Positions 1 to 7,054 of a DNA stretch of 64,000 nucleotides are shown piece after piece; position 1 is the first letter of the stretch, and each line of letters starts with the position of its first letter. Source of the DNA: Poindextera sp035294785 (GTDB lineage: Bacteria > Pseudomonadota > Alphaproteobacteria > Caulobacterales > Caulobacteraceae); contig DATGKF010000091.1 in the NCBI GenBank assembly GCA_035294785.1, forward strand, positions 4,780-68,779. The letters run 5' to 3'. The position numbers and the translations under genes were made by a program. The notes under the pieces were generated by a model. That model did not search any database and was not told the DNA's origin. It saw only the letters and a list, made by a program, of their open reading frames with translations.

Positions 1-218
1 TTCGACATGCTTCAACTCCTGTTGGGCGCCGCACCGACGGTGCAGCGCTTGTCTGCCCCAGACGCCTTACGCGCGGGATCGGCGTCGCCCTTCGAGGACG
101 CCGATGGGGTTGGAGGCGGCGCCTGGCGTTGGCCGCGCTGCCCCGGCGGAAAGGCCGAGCGACTGGGCGTTTGATCGGCTATCCAAGCGGTCGGGCAGAC
201 ACGCGAAGGGGCCTAGCG
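1..218. other. Left edge, no gene recognised
   Basis: I see no convincing coding region, RNA gene or promoter in these bases. A reading frame continues upstream from the start of the next gene to base 129, but its extra residues are Arg/Gly-rich and look like translated GC-rich leader, not protein. The end of a gene lying outside the window could reach into this stretch. Confidence 0.4.
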
Positions 219-707
219 ATGACTGAAGCTCATGTTCCGCATCCGCACATTGCGCGCCGCAAGGCGCAAGGCGTTGCGCTGACCAGCGACGAGCACGTCG
301 GGTTCAACGGCTGGCTTGCGGCCCTCATCACGAAGGGCTTCGGCTCGATGTGGGCGTTTTATGTTCTGGTCTTGTGGATGTTCGCCTGGATGTTCCTGGC
401 GACCGCCGGCTTCTGGATCTTTCAGTACGACAAGTACCCGTTCACCTTCCTTCTCTTCCTGTCGAACCTCGTTCAGCTCTGGGCGCTTCCGGTCCTCGCC
501 GTTGGCCAGCAGGTTCTCTCGCGAGCCTCGGACAAGCAGGCGCTGCAGACCTTTCGGGACGCCGAAGCGGTGCTGGAGCTGACCGACCACATTCACGGGC
601 TCGTTCAGGCCAACAACAAGCTGACCGACGAGATTCACGGCCTCGTCCAAGTCAACAACAGGCTGACCGACGAGATCCACCGCGCGGTCGCCGGGGCGAA
701 GGCCTAG
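219..707 (+). CDS. DUF1003-like inner-membrane protein
   Basis: A 162-residue protein with two hydrophobic segments, at about residues 45-70 and 75-95, joined by a short polar turn (FQYDKYPF). This is the layout of DUF1003 family membrane proteins, whose function is not established. The C-terminal third holds a roughly 14-residue unit repeated three times (variants of TDEIHGLVQ.NN), probably an amphipathic helix or short coiled coil facing the cytoplasm. I chose the ATG at 219 because the product MTEAHVPHPH looks like protein while the upstream extension to 129 does not. Its stop overlaps by four bases the stop of the convergent gene at 704-1162. The family call rests on topology and is moderate. 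Confidence 0.7.
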   Translation: MTEAHVPHPHIARRKAQGVALTSDEHVGFNGWLAALITKGFGSMWAFYVLVLWMFAWMFLATAGFWIFQYDKYPFTFLLFLSNLVQLWALPVLAVGQQVLSRASDKQALQTFRDAEAVLELTDHIHGLVQANNKLTDEIHGLVQVNNRLTDEIHRAVAGAKA

Positions 708-1162
708 GGCTGCGAAGTCGCCAGACGAAGCAGCGGCGCCGCCGCAGGGCCGGCGGCCGGGCAGGCGGCCAGGACCGGTCCCGAGCGTCTCAGCGCTTGC
801 GCCAACGGCCGCCCCTCGATCGTGCAGTCGCCGGCCCCGTCTGGGCCGATGACGCAGGTCGCGGTCTTGCCGAACGAGGCGGTCATCAGCGCCGCCTGGG
901 TCAGGTCGCGACGCTTTAGGTCGATCGGAACCCAGGTCGACGGCGAAGCGCCGGTCGCGATGCAAAGCCGCGATCCGCTCTCGACGTGCAGAACCGGCCC
1001 GTGAACGGCAGCGCCCGGACGCGGCTGAGCGCCCTGGCAGATGCTCGCGGCGTCGGCGGGGGCGGCGCTCGCGGCGAGGGCCGCGGCCGGCGCGATCTGC
1101 AGCACGAGGCTGGCGAGCGCGGCGGCGCCGAGGCCGGCCTTTCGGTCTGGGCTGAGACTCAT
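704..1162 (-). CDS. Small secreted protein of unknown function
   Basis: A 152-residue protein starting MSLSPDRKAG with a clear Sec-type signal (charged start, then an Ala/Leu-rich hydrophobic run to about residue 35, AAxA-like cleavage region). The mature part has three cysteines (in SICQG, RLCIA and TCVIG), which could form disulphides in the periplasm, plus one in the tail. I recognise no domain. It is preceded by an EcfG-type promoter at 1245-1269, so it is probably a general stress response gene. A start further upstream at 1240 would lie at the predicted transcription start, which argues for 1162. Confidence 0.65.
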   Translation of the reverse strand: MSLSPDRKAGLGAAALASLVLQIAPAAALAASAAPADAASICQGAQPRPGAAVHGPVLHVESGSRLCIATGASPSTWVPIDLKRRDLTQAALMTASFGKTATCVIGPDGAGDCTIEGRPLAQALRRSGPVLAACPAAGPAAAPLLRLATSQP

Positions 1163-1244
1163 CGCGCCTTCCCTTGCCTGCGATTCCCAAGGACTCGCTC
1201 GGTTCGTGGGTGGCTGAGTGCAGGCCAGACCCCCGTGCACGACG

Positions 1245-1269
1245 AACGCTCAGGTTCCGGAACTGTTCC
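1245..1269 (-). promoter_or_regulatory. EcfG/SigT-type general stress promoter
   Basis: On the minus strand GGAAC (1269-1265) is followed after exactly 16 bases by CGTT (1248-1245), which matches the alphaproteobacterial EcfG sigma consensus GGAAC-N16/17-CGTT. The predicted transcript starts near 1237, giving a leader of about 75 bases before the gene at 1162. The spacer itself contains a second GGAAC. The same arrangement recurs at 3047-3071. Confidence 0.75.
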
Positions 1270-1320
1270 GCGATGCCAGCGTCCGTCTCGCGGTCGCCGA
1301 CGGGCGGGTGCGAGCAACGA

Positions 1321-2961
1321 TCAAGCGGCCGGGTAGGTAAGGTGGGCGTCGTTCGGCCAGAGGAAGTTTGTGTAGGTCACGGTCACGCTGAAATCGAGGG
1401 CCGTCACCTGATGCCACCAGCCGACCGGCATGAAGACGATCTCGCCGGGCGCCAACTCCAACTCATAGACGTGAGCGCCGTTCAGACGGTCATACCGGGC
1501 GCCGTCGTGCGCCACGGCGTCGAGGTCGGCGATCTCGCTGAAGGTGTGGCGATGATTGTAAAGCCGGCCGGCCTGCGCCGCCGGCACGATCTTCAGCCGC
1601 TTTCGTCCGCGAACCTGAGCGATCAGATTGTTGGTCAGGTCGTGATGCAGAGAGGTCAGCGTGCCCGCCGGCCCGATCCACATCATGCCCGCGCTGCTTC
1701 GGTCGAGGAACCTGTCGAGGTGACCAAGGTCAGCGTCGAGGGCGGCCAGGGCCTTGGCGTTTCCGGCCCAGTTGTAAGCGGTCATGTAGGCGTCGTTGCC
1801 GGCGCCGTCGCCCTCGATCATCGCGATGAAGGCGTCAAAGGGGGCGCGACGTCGATGGCGCTCCTTGTCTTCCTCGAATCGCGGATTGGCCGCGCGACCG
1901 CCCTGGTACTCGATCTCTTGCGCGCCGACCGTTTTGGCCAGGTAGTCGGGGGTCCACAACGCCAGCGCCGGCCATCCCGCCATCTCGCCCGTCAGGATGA
2001 CCGGACGGTTGGCGACGTAGTAGCGCTCGAGGAACTCGTCGCCGCTGAGATTTGCCCGCCGCTCGATGACGGCGCCGAGGGGCGTCAGCTGTCGCTGCCG
2101 CTCGATCGTCTCCAGCAGCCACTCGCGTTTGCGAAGCGCTAGCGTGGCGCTCGAGTCCGCGTCGGGCGGCGTCAAGGCGCGCTCGGGCGGGTCATCGGCC
2201 GGCGGCGCCGGAAGGCCCTCCATGCCCCCGCGATCGAAGGGTTTCACCCTGACCTTGGTCTGGTGGTCCGCGGCGATCGCTGTCCCCGCGGCGTCGACGC
2301 CCCGGTAGTAGTGCTTCTGCCACTTGTCGGCCGGCGCAACGGGCGGACGAGCCTGCATTTCAAGGTGGAAGGCGTCGCGCGATCGGCTCCACGCCTGGAA
2401 CCGGCGCATGAGGTCCGGATCCTCGCCGAGGGCCCGGAACACCGGCTCGAACGTCTCGATCAGTCCGCGCTTCACCGGAAAGAAGAAACCGATCGGCTCG
2501 CCGGCCTCGAAGCGCACCCACGCATCCGGCCTGGTGAAGCGCCAGTTCATCGTGAAGGTGAAGGGCGACCAGTCCGTCTCGATGATGCCGCTGAGGGGCT
2601 GTATGGCGTCCTTCTGCCGGTTCGGCGAACCGCCGATCCAGAGGTTCCAGCCCGGCGGGGTTCGGAAGATGCCCTGGATGTGGAAGGTCAGAACGCCCTG
2701 ACCGAAGAGAGAGACGGGCGCGTGCTCGGCGGCCGCGCCGTCGGCGCAACGGATGTCCACGCCTTCGGCGCCGGTCGCGCCGTTCCACCGCGCGTCAAAG
2801 CCGCAGGGACTGAGGACCTCCCAGCCATGGGCGTTCGCGATGTTGAGCGGCAGGCAGCGGCGGGCGAACGACTCTGGGCTGGCGTCCATCCAGGCTCGCG
2901 TCGCCGGCGCCGGCCGGATCAGCGGCGCCCAGCCCGGGTGCAGGTAGCAGATCAGGTCCAT
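1321..2961 (-). CDS. DUF6065 domain fused to JmjC/cupin-like Fe(II)/2-oxoglutarate hydroxylase
   Basis: A 546-residue two-part protein. The first ~225 residues (MDLICYLHPGW..., with RTPPGWNLWIGG and TMNWRFTRP) resemble the DUF6065 family. The C-terminal ~250 residues form a cupin-like JmjC domain with the metal-binding set HHD at about 439-441 and a distal His at about 517 in GWWHQV, plus the fold hallmark NRPVILTG. Known JmjC/cupin_8 proteins hydroxylate protein or small-molecule substrates using Fe(II) and 2-oxoglutarate. The target here is unknown. I prefer the ATG at 2961; a TTG at 3000 would add 13 residues. Transcription probably starts from the EcfG promoter at 3047-3071. The DUF6065 assignment is from memory and less certain than the JmjC part. 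Confidence 0.8.
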   Translation of the reverse strand: MDLICYLHPGWAPLIRPAPATRAWMDASPESFARRCLPLNIANAHGWEVLSPCGFDARWNGATGAEGVDIRCADGAAAEHAPVSLFGQGVLTFHIQGIFRTPPGWNLWIGGSPNRQKDAIQPLSGIIETDWSPFTFTMNWRFTRPDAWVRFEAGEPIGFFFPVKRGLIETFEPVFRALGEDPDLMRRFQAWSRSRDAFHLEMQARPPVAPADKWQKHYYRGVDAAGTAIAADHQTKVRVKPFDRGGMEGLPAPPADDPPERALTPPDADSSATLALRKREWLLETIERQRQLTPLGAVIERRANLSGDEFLERYYVANRPVILTGEMAGWPALALWTPDYLAKTVGAQEIEYQGGRAANPRFEEDKERHRRRAPFDAFIAMIEGDGAGNDAYMTAYNWAGNAKALAALDADLGHLDRFLDRSSAGMMWIGPAGTLTSLHHDLTNNLIAQVRGRKRLKIVPAAQAGRLYNHRHTFSEIADLDAVAHDGARYDRLNGAHVYELELAPGEIVFMPVGWWHQVTALDFSVTVTYTNFLWPNDAHLTYPAA

Positions 2962-3046
2962 CGGTCGTGTCCGCCGGCGGAGGGGTTCGCGCCAGTTCAA
3001 GCCACGCGACGCCTTTGACTGCAGGCGAAACCCCCGTCCGCGTCGG

Positions 3047-3071
3047 AACGCGCAAGTTCCGGAATTGTTCC
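3047..3071 (-). promoter_or_regulatory. EcfG/SigT-type general stress promoter (second copy)
   Basis: On the minus strand GGAAC (3071-3067) is followed after 16 bases by CGTT (3050-3047). The surrounding ~55 bases, including an ACGGGGGT stretch and a GCCTGCA block downstream, are closely similar to those at 1214-1283, so the whole promoter region looks duplicated. It lies about 85 bases upstream of the JmjC gene start at 2961. Confidence 0.75.
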
Positions 3072-3092
3072 GCTAGCTCTCGGCTCGGGGCG

Positions 3093-4058
3093 TCAGTTCG
3101 GCAATCCCAGATTCGCCCGCAGGCGCGCGGCGCTCCCCAAGCTTGCGTCCGGCCAATCGAGCGCCTCGCCCGTGATCAGCTCCAATGCGCGGCCATAGGC
3201 GGCCGCCACCTCGAGCAAGATTTCGTCCGGGACAACGGGCAGCGGGTCAACGTTCGGGTCGCACCTGGAGATCAGCCAGCTTCTGAGAATATCCTTGTCG
3301 AGGCGATCGGGAGGCAGACCGTCTTTGAAGCGCTCGTCGTAGCTGTCGGCTATCCAAAACCGGCTGCTGTCTGGGGTATGGACCTCATCGGCGAGAACGA
3401 GTCGCCCTTCGGCGTCCAACCCGAACTCATATTTGGTGTCGACGAGCAGAATGCCGCGTTGCGCGGCCAGCTCCCTGCCACGAGCGAAGACCGCAAGTGC
3501 GGCGGCGCAGGCCTCGTCCCAGAGAGATTCGGAAATCAGCCCCCGGCCGATGACTTCCGTGCTGGTGATCGGCTGATCGTGGGTCCCTTTCGCGGCCGGG
3601 GTTATCACCGTCTCAGGAAGCCGCTCGTTCTCCCGCATGCCCCCGGGCAAAGCGATTCCATAAGGGGCCCGGTCGCCGGAGCGATACATCGTCCAGATGG
3701 ACGTCGAGGTTGAACCGGTAAGATAGTCTCTGACGACAAACTCGATGGGCAGCATTTCGAGCGGCTGGCAGACTATGGCGTTCGGGTCAGGCGCACCTAT
3801 CATGTGGTTCGGGATAATGTCGGACGTCGCGGCGAACCAGTACCTCGAGAGTTGCGTCAAAATCTGACCCTTGAGCGGGACTGACGCGACAAAACGGTCA
3901 AACGCACTCAGGCGGTCCGTCGTGACCATCAGCATATTGCCGTCGGGCAGCAGGTAGTTGTCGCGAACCTTCGCCCTTCCAATGAGCTGAAGCGGGTGAA
4001 GGTCCGTCTCCGAAATGCGGTCGGATAGATAAGGCTTGAATTGACTGGCCTGAAGCAT
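3093..4058 (-). CDS. purC: Phosphoribosylaminoimidazole-succinocarboxamide synthase (SAICAR synthase), long form
   Basis: This enzyme of de novo purine synthesis joins CAIR and aspartate with ATP. Recognisable family segments are GRAKVRDNYLL near the start, TTDRLSAFD, PLKGQILTQLS, LPIEFVVRDYLTGS, ILVDTKYEFG and DEVHTPDSSRFW. At 321 residues it belongs to the longer (~300 aa) subfamily, unlike the ~235-255-residue enzyme usual in bacteria. Its base composition is visibly lower in GC (lines around 53-65%) than its flanks (often above 70%), and it sits directly beyond the 3' end of tRNA-Leu. Both facts hint at horizontal transfer but do not prove it. A second, short purC elsewhere in the genome would be expected if this copy was acquired. 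Confidence 0.93.
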   Translation of the reverse strand: MLQASQFKPYLSDRISETDLHPLQLIGRAKVRDNYLLPDGNMLMVTTDRLSAFDRFVASVPLKGQILTQLSRYWFAATSDIIPNHMIGAPDPNAIVCQPLEMLPIEFVVRDYLTGSTSTSIWTMYRSGDRAPYGIALPGGMRENERLPETVITPAAKGTHDQPITSTEVIGRGLISESLWDEACAAALAVFARGRELAAQRGILLVDTKYEFGLDAEGRLVLADEVHTPDSSRFWIADSYDERFKDGLPPDRLDKDILRSWLISRCDPNVDPLPVVPDEILLEVAAAYGRALELITGEALDWPDASLGSAARLRANLGLPN

Positions 4059-4120
4059 CTGTGACCCCGCCTTCAGCTTAACGCCAAGCCTGCGACGCCC
4101 GGAGGGCGAAGCAGGGACGC

Positions 4121-4203
4121 TGCCCCAGGTCGGACTCGAACCAACACGGCCTTGCGGCCAACAGATTTTGAGTCTGCCGCGTCTACCATTTCGCCACTGG
4201 GGC
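4121..4203 (-). tRNA. tRNA-Leu(CAA)
   Basis: The minus strand folds as a class II tRNA. The acceptor stem GCCCCAG pairs with CTGGGGC, the D arm is TGGCGAAATGGTAGACGC, the anticodon loop is CTCAAAA (anticodon CAA), there is a long variable arm (TTGGCCGCAAGGCCGTG), the T loop is GGTTCGAGTCC, and the discriminator base is A. It reads leucine UUG codons. The 3' CCA is not encoded. The 3' end faces purC. Confidence 0.95.
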
Positions 4204-4216
4204 AGCAGGCGCCGAC

Positions 4217-4885
4217 TTAGGGCGCGGACGCGCCCGAGGCAACGGGGCGGACGAGGCGAGGGGTCGCCGGGTCTTCGTTGTCGATGACCGCGTGCGCCGC
4301 TCCGCGCGGGTCGCCTGCCTCATAGAGGGCGTGGGCTGCGGTCCAGAAGGTCTCGTAGCGATGGCGAACAAGGTCGGCGTCGCCCACCCACGCCACATCG
4401 CGCGCCGTGGCGCGGCGGACCATCGTGGCGAAGCTCACGTCGAGCCAGATTACGAAGTCCCACCAGTGGCGAAGGCCTGGCTTGAGCAGGAACACGCCCT
4501 CCACGATCAGCAGCGCGCCGACCCCGAGCGTCGTCCCGCCCGCCGGCGAGTCCTCGAAACCGCCGGGCAGCGCAAAGCTGATCGCGCCATCGCCGCCCTC
4601 GCGGGTCGGCTCGAGCACCAGACGCTCGAAAGCCGCGAAGTCGAAGCCCCGCTGCAGATAGCGCTCGGGCGTGTAGGCGGCCGACCCGAGCGGCCGGTAG
4701 CCGACCGGGTGGAAGTCGTCCAAGTGGACGACCTGCGCCTGGCGCCCGGAGCGGCCGAGCCGCTCCGCCAGCGTGCGGGAGAACGTGGTCTTGCCGGCGG
4801 CCGAACGGCCCTCGATGAGAACCCGCACCGGGCGCTGCCGCTGAAGCGCGAGGATTGCCGCCGCCAGCTCGTCGACCACCCCCAT
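4217..4885 (-). CDS. Uridine-kinase-like P-loop ATPase
   Basis: A 222-residue P-loop protein of the uridine kinase / phosphoribulokinase group. The Walker A motif EGRSAAGKTTF lies at about residues 24-34, followed by VVHLDDFHPVGY, which matches the DDFY-type substrate region of uridine kinases, and LLIVEGVFLLKP in the position of the second conserved strand. The likely reaction is ATP-dependent phosphorylation of a nucleoside or similar small molecule, but the substrate cannot be assigned. The gene begins two bases after the stop of the small gene 4888-5163, so the two are probably cotranscribed. Confidence 0.75.
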   Translation of the reverse strand: MGVVDELAAAILALQRQRPVRVLIEGRSAAGKTTFSRTLAERLGRSGRQAQVVHLDDFHPVGYRPLGSAAYTPERYLQRGFDFAAFERLVLEPTREGGDGAISFALPGGFEDSPAGGTTLGVGALLIVEGVFLLKPGLRHWWDFVIWLDVSFATMVRRATARDVAWVGDADLVRHRYETFWTAAHALYEAGDPRGAAHAVIDNEDPATPRLVRPVASGASAP

Positions 4886-4887
4886 CG

Positions 4888-5163
4888 TCAGACCGTGCGG
4901 CGGATGACCTTGGCGGCGCGGACGCCGCGGTCGTAGCGGCTGGGGCCGCGATAGGCGGTGACTTCGCAGAGGATGTCGCCGCCGACTTCATCTTTCCAGA
5001 GGTAGCCGCGCTCGAAGGTGATCGCCCCGCCGTTGGGGCCGAAGCCGTCGTAGGCGTCGCCCCAGGGCACGAGGCGGGCGAGTTCGCGCCAGCTCAGCGC
5101 CAGCGCATGCTTGAGCTCCTCCTGCGCGGCGGCTTCCAGCTCCGGGTCGGCGACGTCGGCCAT
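4888..5163 (-). CDS. Conserved hypothetical protein, 91 aa
   Basis: A small soluble protein (MADVADPELEAAAQ...) with an acidic N-terminal helix and a Trp/Tyr/Gly-rich C-terminal half (VPWGDAYDGFGPNGG, FERGYLWKDEVGGDI) ending in a basic segment. No signal peptide, membrane segment or recognised domain. A GTG at 5181 would add six residues; neither start has a strong ribosome-binding site. It lies immediately upstream of, and probably in one transcript with, the uridine-kinase-like gene. Its function is unknown. Confidence 0.65.
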   Translation of the reverse strand: MADVADPELEAAAQEELKHALALSWRELARLVPWGDAYDGFGPNGGAITFERGYLWKDEVGGDILCEVTAYRGPSRYDRGVRAAKVIRRTV

Positions 5164-5237
5164 GACGGAAAAGACAAGCACGCGCCGCGCGCGCTGGCGA
5201 GACTTGGCCGGCGAACGCTGTTAGAGCCGCGAGCCTC

Positions 5238-5816
5238 ATGCTCCGCGCCCTCTACGACTGGATCCTCAGGCTGGCCGCCACGCCCTACGCCGTCCCGGCG
5301 CTGGCCGGCGTCGCCATGGTCGAGGCGACGTTCCCGTTCGCGCCGCCCGACCTGATGCTGGGCCCGATGGTGCTGGCGCGGCGCGACCGCGCCTGGCTCT
5401 ACGCCGGCATCTGCACCGCCGGTTCGGTCACTGGCGGGATGATCGGCTACGCCATCGGCTATTTCGCGCAGGACCTGGCCCGCCACATCCTCACCTTCTC
5501 CGGCCACGCGGGCGCGCTCTCGGCGTTCCATGCCTGGTTCGCCCAGTGGGGGCTGGCGGTGATCCTGGTGAAGGGGCTGACCCCCGTGCCCTACATGCTG
5601 GTCACGCTGGCGTCGGGCGTCGCGCGGTTCAGCTTCCCGGTCTTCGTGGCCGCATCGGTGGTCACGCGCGGCGGGCGCTTCTTCCTCGAGGCGGCGCTGC
5701 TGCAGCATCCAGCGGCCAAGGCGATCATCGACCGCTACTTTTACTGGATCGCGGCGATCGGCATCCTCGCCATCATCGCGGCGGTGGTTCTGCTGCACCA
5801 CTTCAGCGGCGCTTGA
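5238..5816 (+). CDS. YqaA/DedA-type (VTT domain) membrane protein
   Basis: A 192-residue inner-membrane protein with an N-terminal re-entrant region (VEATFPFAPPDLMLGPMVLA), a Gly-rich helix (GSVTGGMIGYAIGY), the segment VILVKGLTPVPYMLVTLASGVA and a C-terminal transmembrane helix ending LLHHFSGA. This pattern matches the YqaA branch of the DedA/VTT family, which is linked to membrane lipid (undecaprenyl phosphate and related) transport. A specific substrate cannot be assigned. It starts a plus-strand run with dsbB and coq7. Confidence 0.82.
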   Translation: MLRALYDWILRLAATPYAVPALAGVAMVEATFPFAPPDLMLGPMVLARRDRAWLYAGICTAGSVTGGMIGYAIGYFAQDLARHILTFSGHAGALSAFHAWFAQWGLAVILVKGLTPVPYMLVTLASGVARFSFPVFVAASVVTRGGRFFLEAALLQHPAAKAIIDRYFYWIAAIGILAIIAAVVLLHHFSGA

Positions 5817-5837
5817 TTTCGGGCCATAGGTGAAGGC

Positions 5838-6353
5838 GTGATACGCGCGCTGATCGGATGGACGCTCCGCTGGTGGCCGGCCCTCGCCCTCGTGACGTCG
5901 GCGGCGATGCTGGCGATCGCGCACGCGTTCGAGACCTTCGGCCACCTCGCGCCGTGCCACCTCTGCCTCTTGCAGCGCGACGTCTACTGGTGGGCGCTGC
6001 CGATCTGCGCGGCGGCCGTTCTGGTCGCCTACGGCGGCCGGCTGGCGGTGCTGAAGCCGTGGCTGGGCGCGGCGATGGGGGCCGCGTTCCTCGTCGGCTG
6101 CGGCATCGCCGTCTATCACGCCGGCGCCGAGTGGAAGTTCTGGCCCGGGCCGGCGAGCTGCTCCGGCGGCAGCCACGCGGTGAACGCCGCCGCGCTCAGC
6201 GACCTCTTGAAGGGCGCGACGCTGACCCAGCCGCGCTGTGACGTCGCCGCCTGGCGGTTCCTCTGGCTCTCCATGGCCGGCTGGAACGCGCTGATCTCGC
6301 TGAAGCTCGCGGTCTGGTCGCTGGTCTGGGCGGCCTGGAGCCGCAAGCGATGA
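5838..6353 (+). CDS. dsbB: Disulphide bond formation protein B
   Basis: A 171-residue inner-membrane quinone reductase that reoxidises periplasmic DsbA-type thiol oxidases. There are four predicted membrane helices. The first redox pair is in PCHLCLLQRD at about residues 40-45. The second pair is in the long periplasmic loop, with cysteines in PASCSGG and QPRCDV. The start is GTG at 5838, preceded by an AGGTGAAG-like ribosome-binding site. Its stop overlaps the coq7 start (ATGA at 6350-6353). The pairing with coq7 is sensible, since DsbB passes electrons to ubiquinone and COQ7 makes it. Confidence 0.9.
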   Translation: MIRALIGWTLRWWPALALVTSAAMLAIAHAFETFGHLAPCHLCLLQRDVYWWALPICAAAVLVAYGGRLAVLKPWLGAAMGAAFLVGCGIAVYHAGAEWKFWPGPASCSGGSHAVNAAALSDLLKGATLTQPRCDVAAWRFLWLSMAGWNALISLKLAVWSLVWAAWSRKR

Positions 6354-6913
6354 GCCTTCGCCCCGTTCCCCCGCGACCCGGCCCCGGCCAGACCCGCGCC
6401 CGCCGCGCCGAGATGCTGCGCGTCGACCATGCCGGCGAGCTCGCCGCCGTCTTTATCTACCGCGGCCAGCGGGCGGTGTTCGGGCAGGCGCCGGCCAAGG
6501 CGCGCATTCTCGGGCAGATCGAACAGATGGAGGCGCACGAGGCCGAGCATCTGGCCGCCTTCAACGAGCGGCTCACGGCAGAGCAGGTGCGGCCGACGCT
6601 GCTCGCGCCGCTGTGGCGGGCGGCGGCGTTCGCGCTCGGCGCGACGACGGCGCTGATGGGTGAGAAGGCGGCGCACGCCTGCACCGAGGCGGTGGAAAGC
6701 GTGATCGAGGGCCACTACGCCGATCAGGTGGACGAGATCGGCGATCGCGACCCGGCGCTGGCCGCCGAACTCTCGCGGTTTCGCGACGAGGAGCTGGCGC
6801 ATCACGACCTGGCCGTGGCCGAGGGCGCGCGCGAGGCGCCCGGCTATCCGCTGCTGGCCGCCGTGATCAAGGCCGGCTGCCAGGCGGCGATCCGCATCAG
6901 CGAGAAGATCTGA
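6350..6913 (+). CDS. coq7: Demethoxyubiquinone hydroxylase (COQ7 family)
   Basis: A 187-residue di-iron hydroxylase acting late in ubiquinone synthesis. The ferritin-like four-helix bundle carries its iron ligands in MLRVDHAGELAA (Glu), EQMEAHEAEHL (ExxH), TEAVESVIEGHY (Glu) and RDEELAHHDLA (ExxH). It is translationally coupled to dsbB through an ATGA overlap. A basic, Pro-rich tail precedes the first helix. Length and motif order fit the short alphaproteobacterial COQ7. Confidence 0.93.
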   Translation: MSLRPVPPRPGPGQTRARRAEMLRVDHAGELAAVFIYRGQRAVFGQAPAKARILGQIEQMEAHEAEHLAAFNERLTAEQVRPTLLAPLWRAAAFALGATTALMGEKAAHACTEAVESVIEGHYADQVDEIGDRDPALAAELSRFRDEELAHHDLAVAEGAREAPGYPLLAAVIKAGCQAAIRISEKI

Positions 6914-7054
6914 GGCGCCATCGCCACGTGCACCGAGCGCAACCGGCCCTCTATCGCCGGAGCGGATTCAACGTGATATCCGAGTCCGGCCCCGCGACGG
7001 ACGGGCCCCTGATCTGGGCGATGCGGCGAGGCGGCCGACGGGGGCGGCTAGGCG

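Noticed and set aside
3093..4203. Genomic island inserted at tRNA-Leu with a direct repeat of the tRNA 3' end
   Set aside because: I found no second copy of the tRNA 3' end between 1 and 4120 and no integrase gene in the window.
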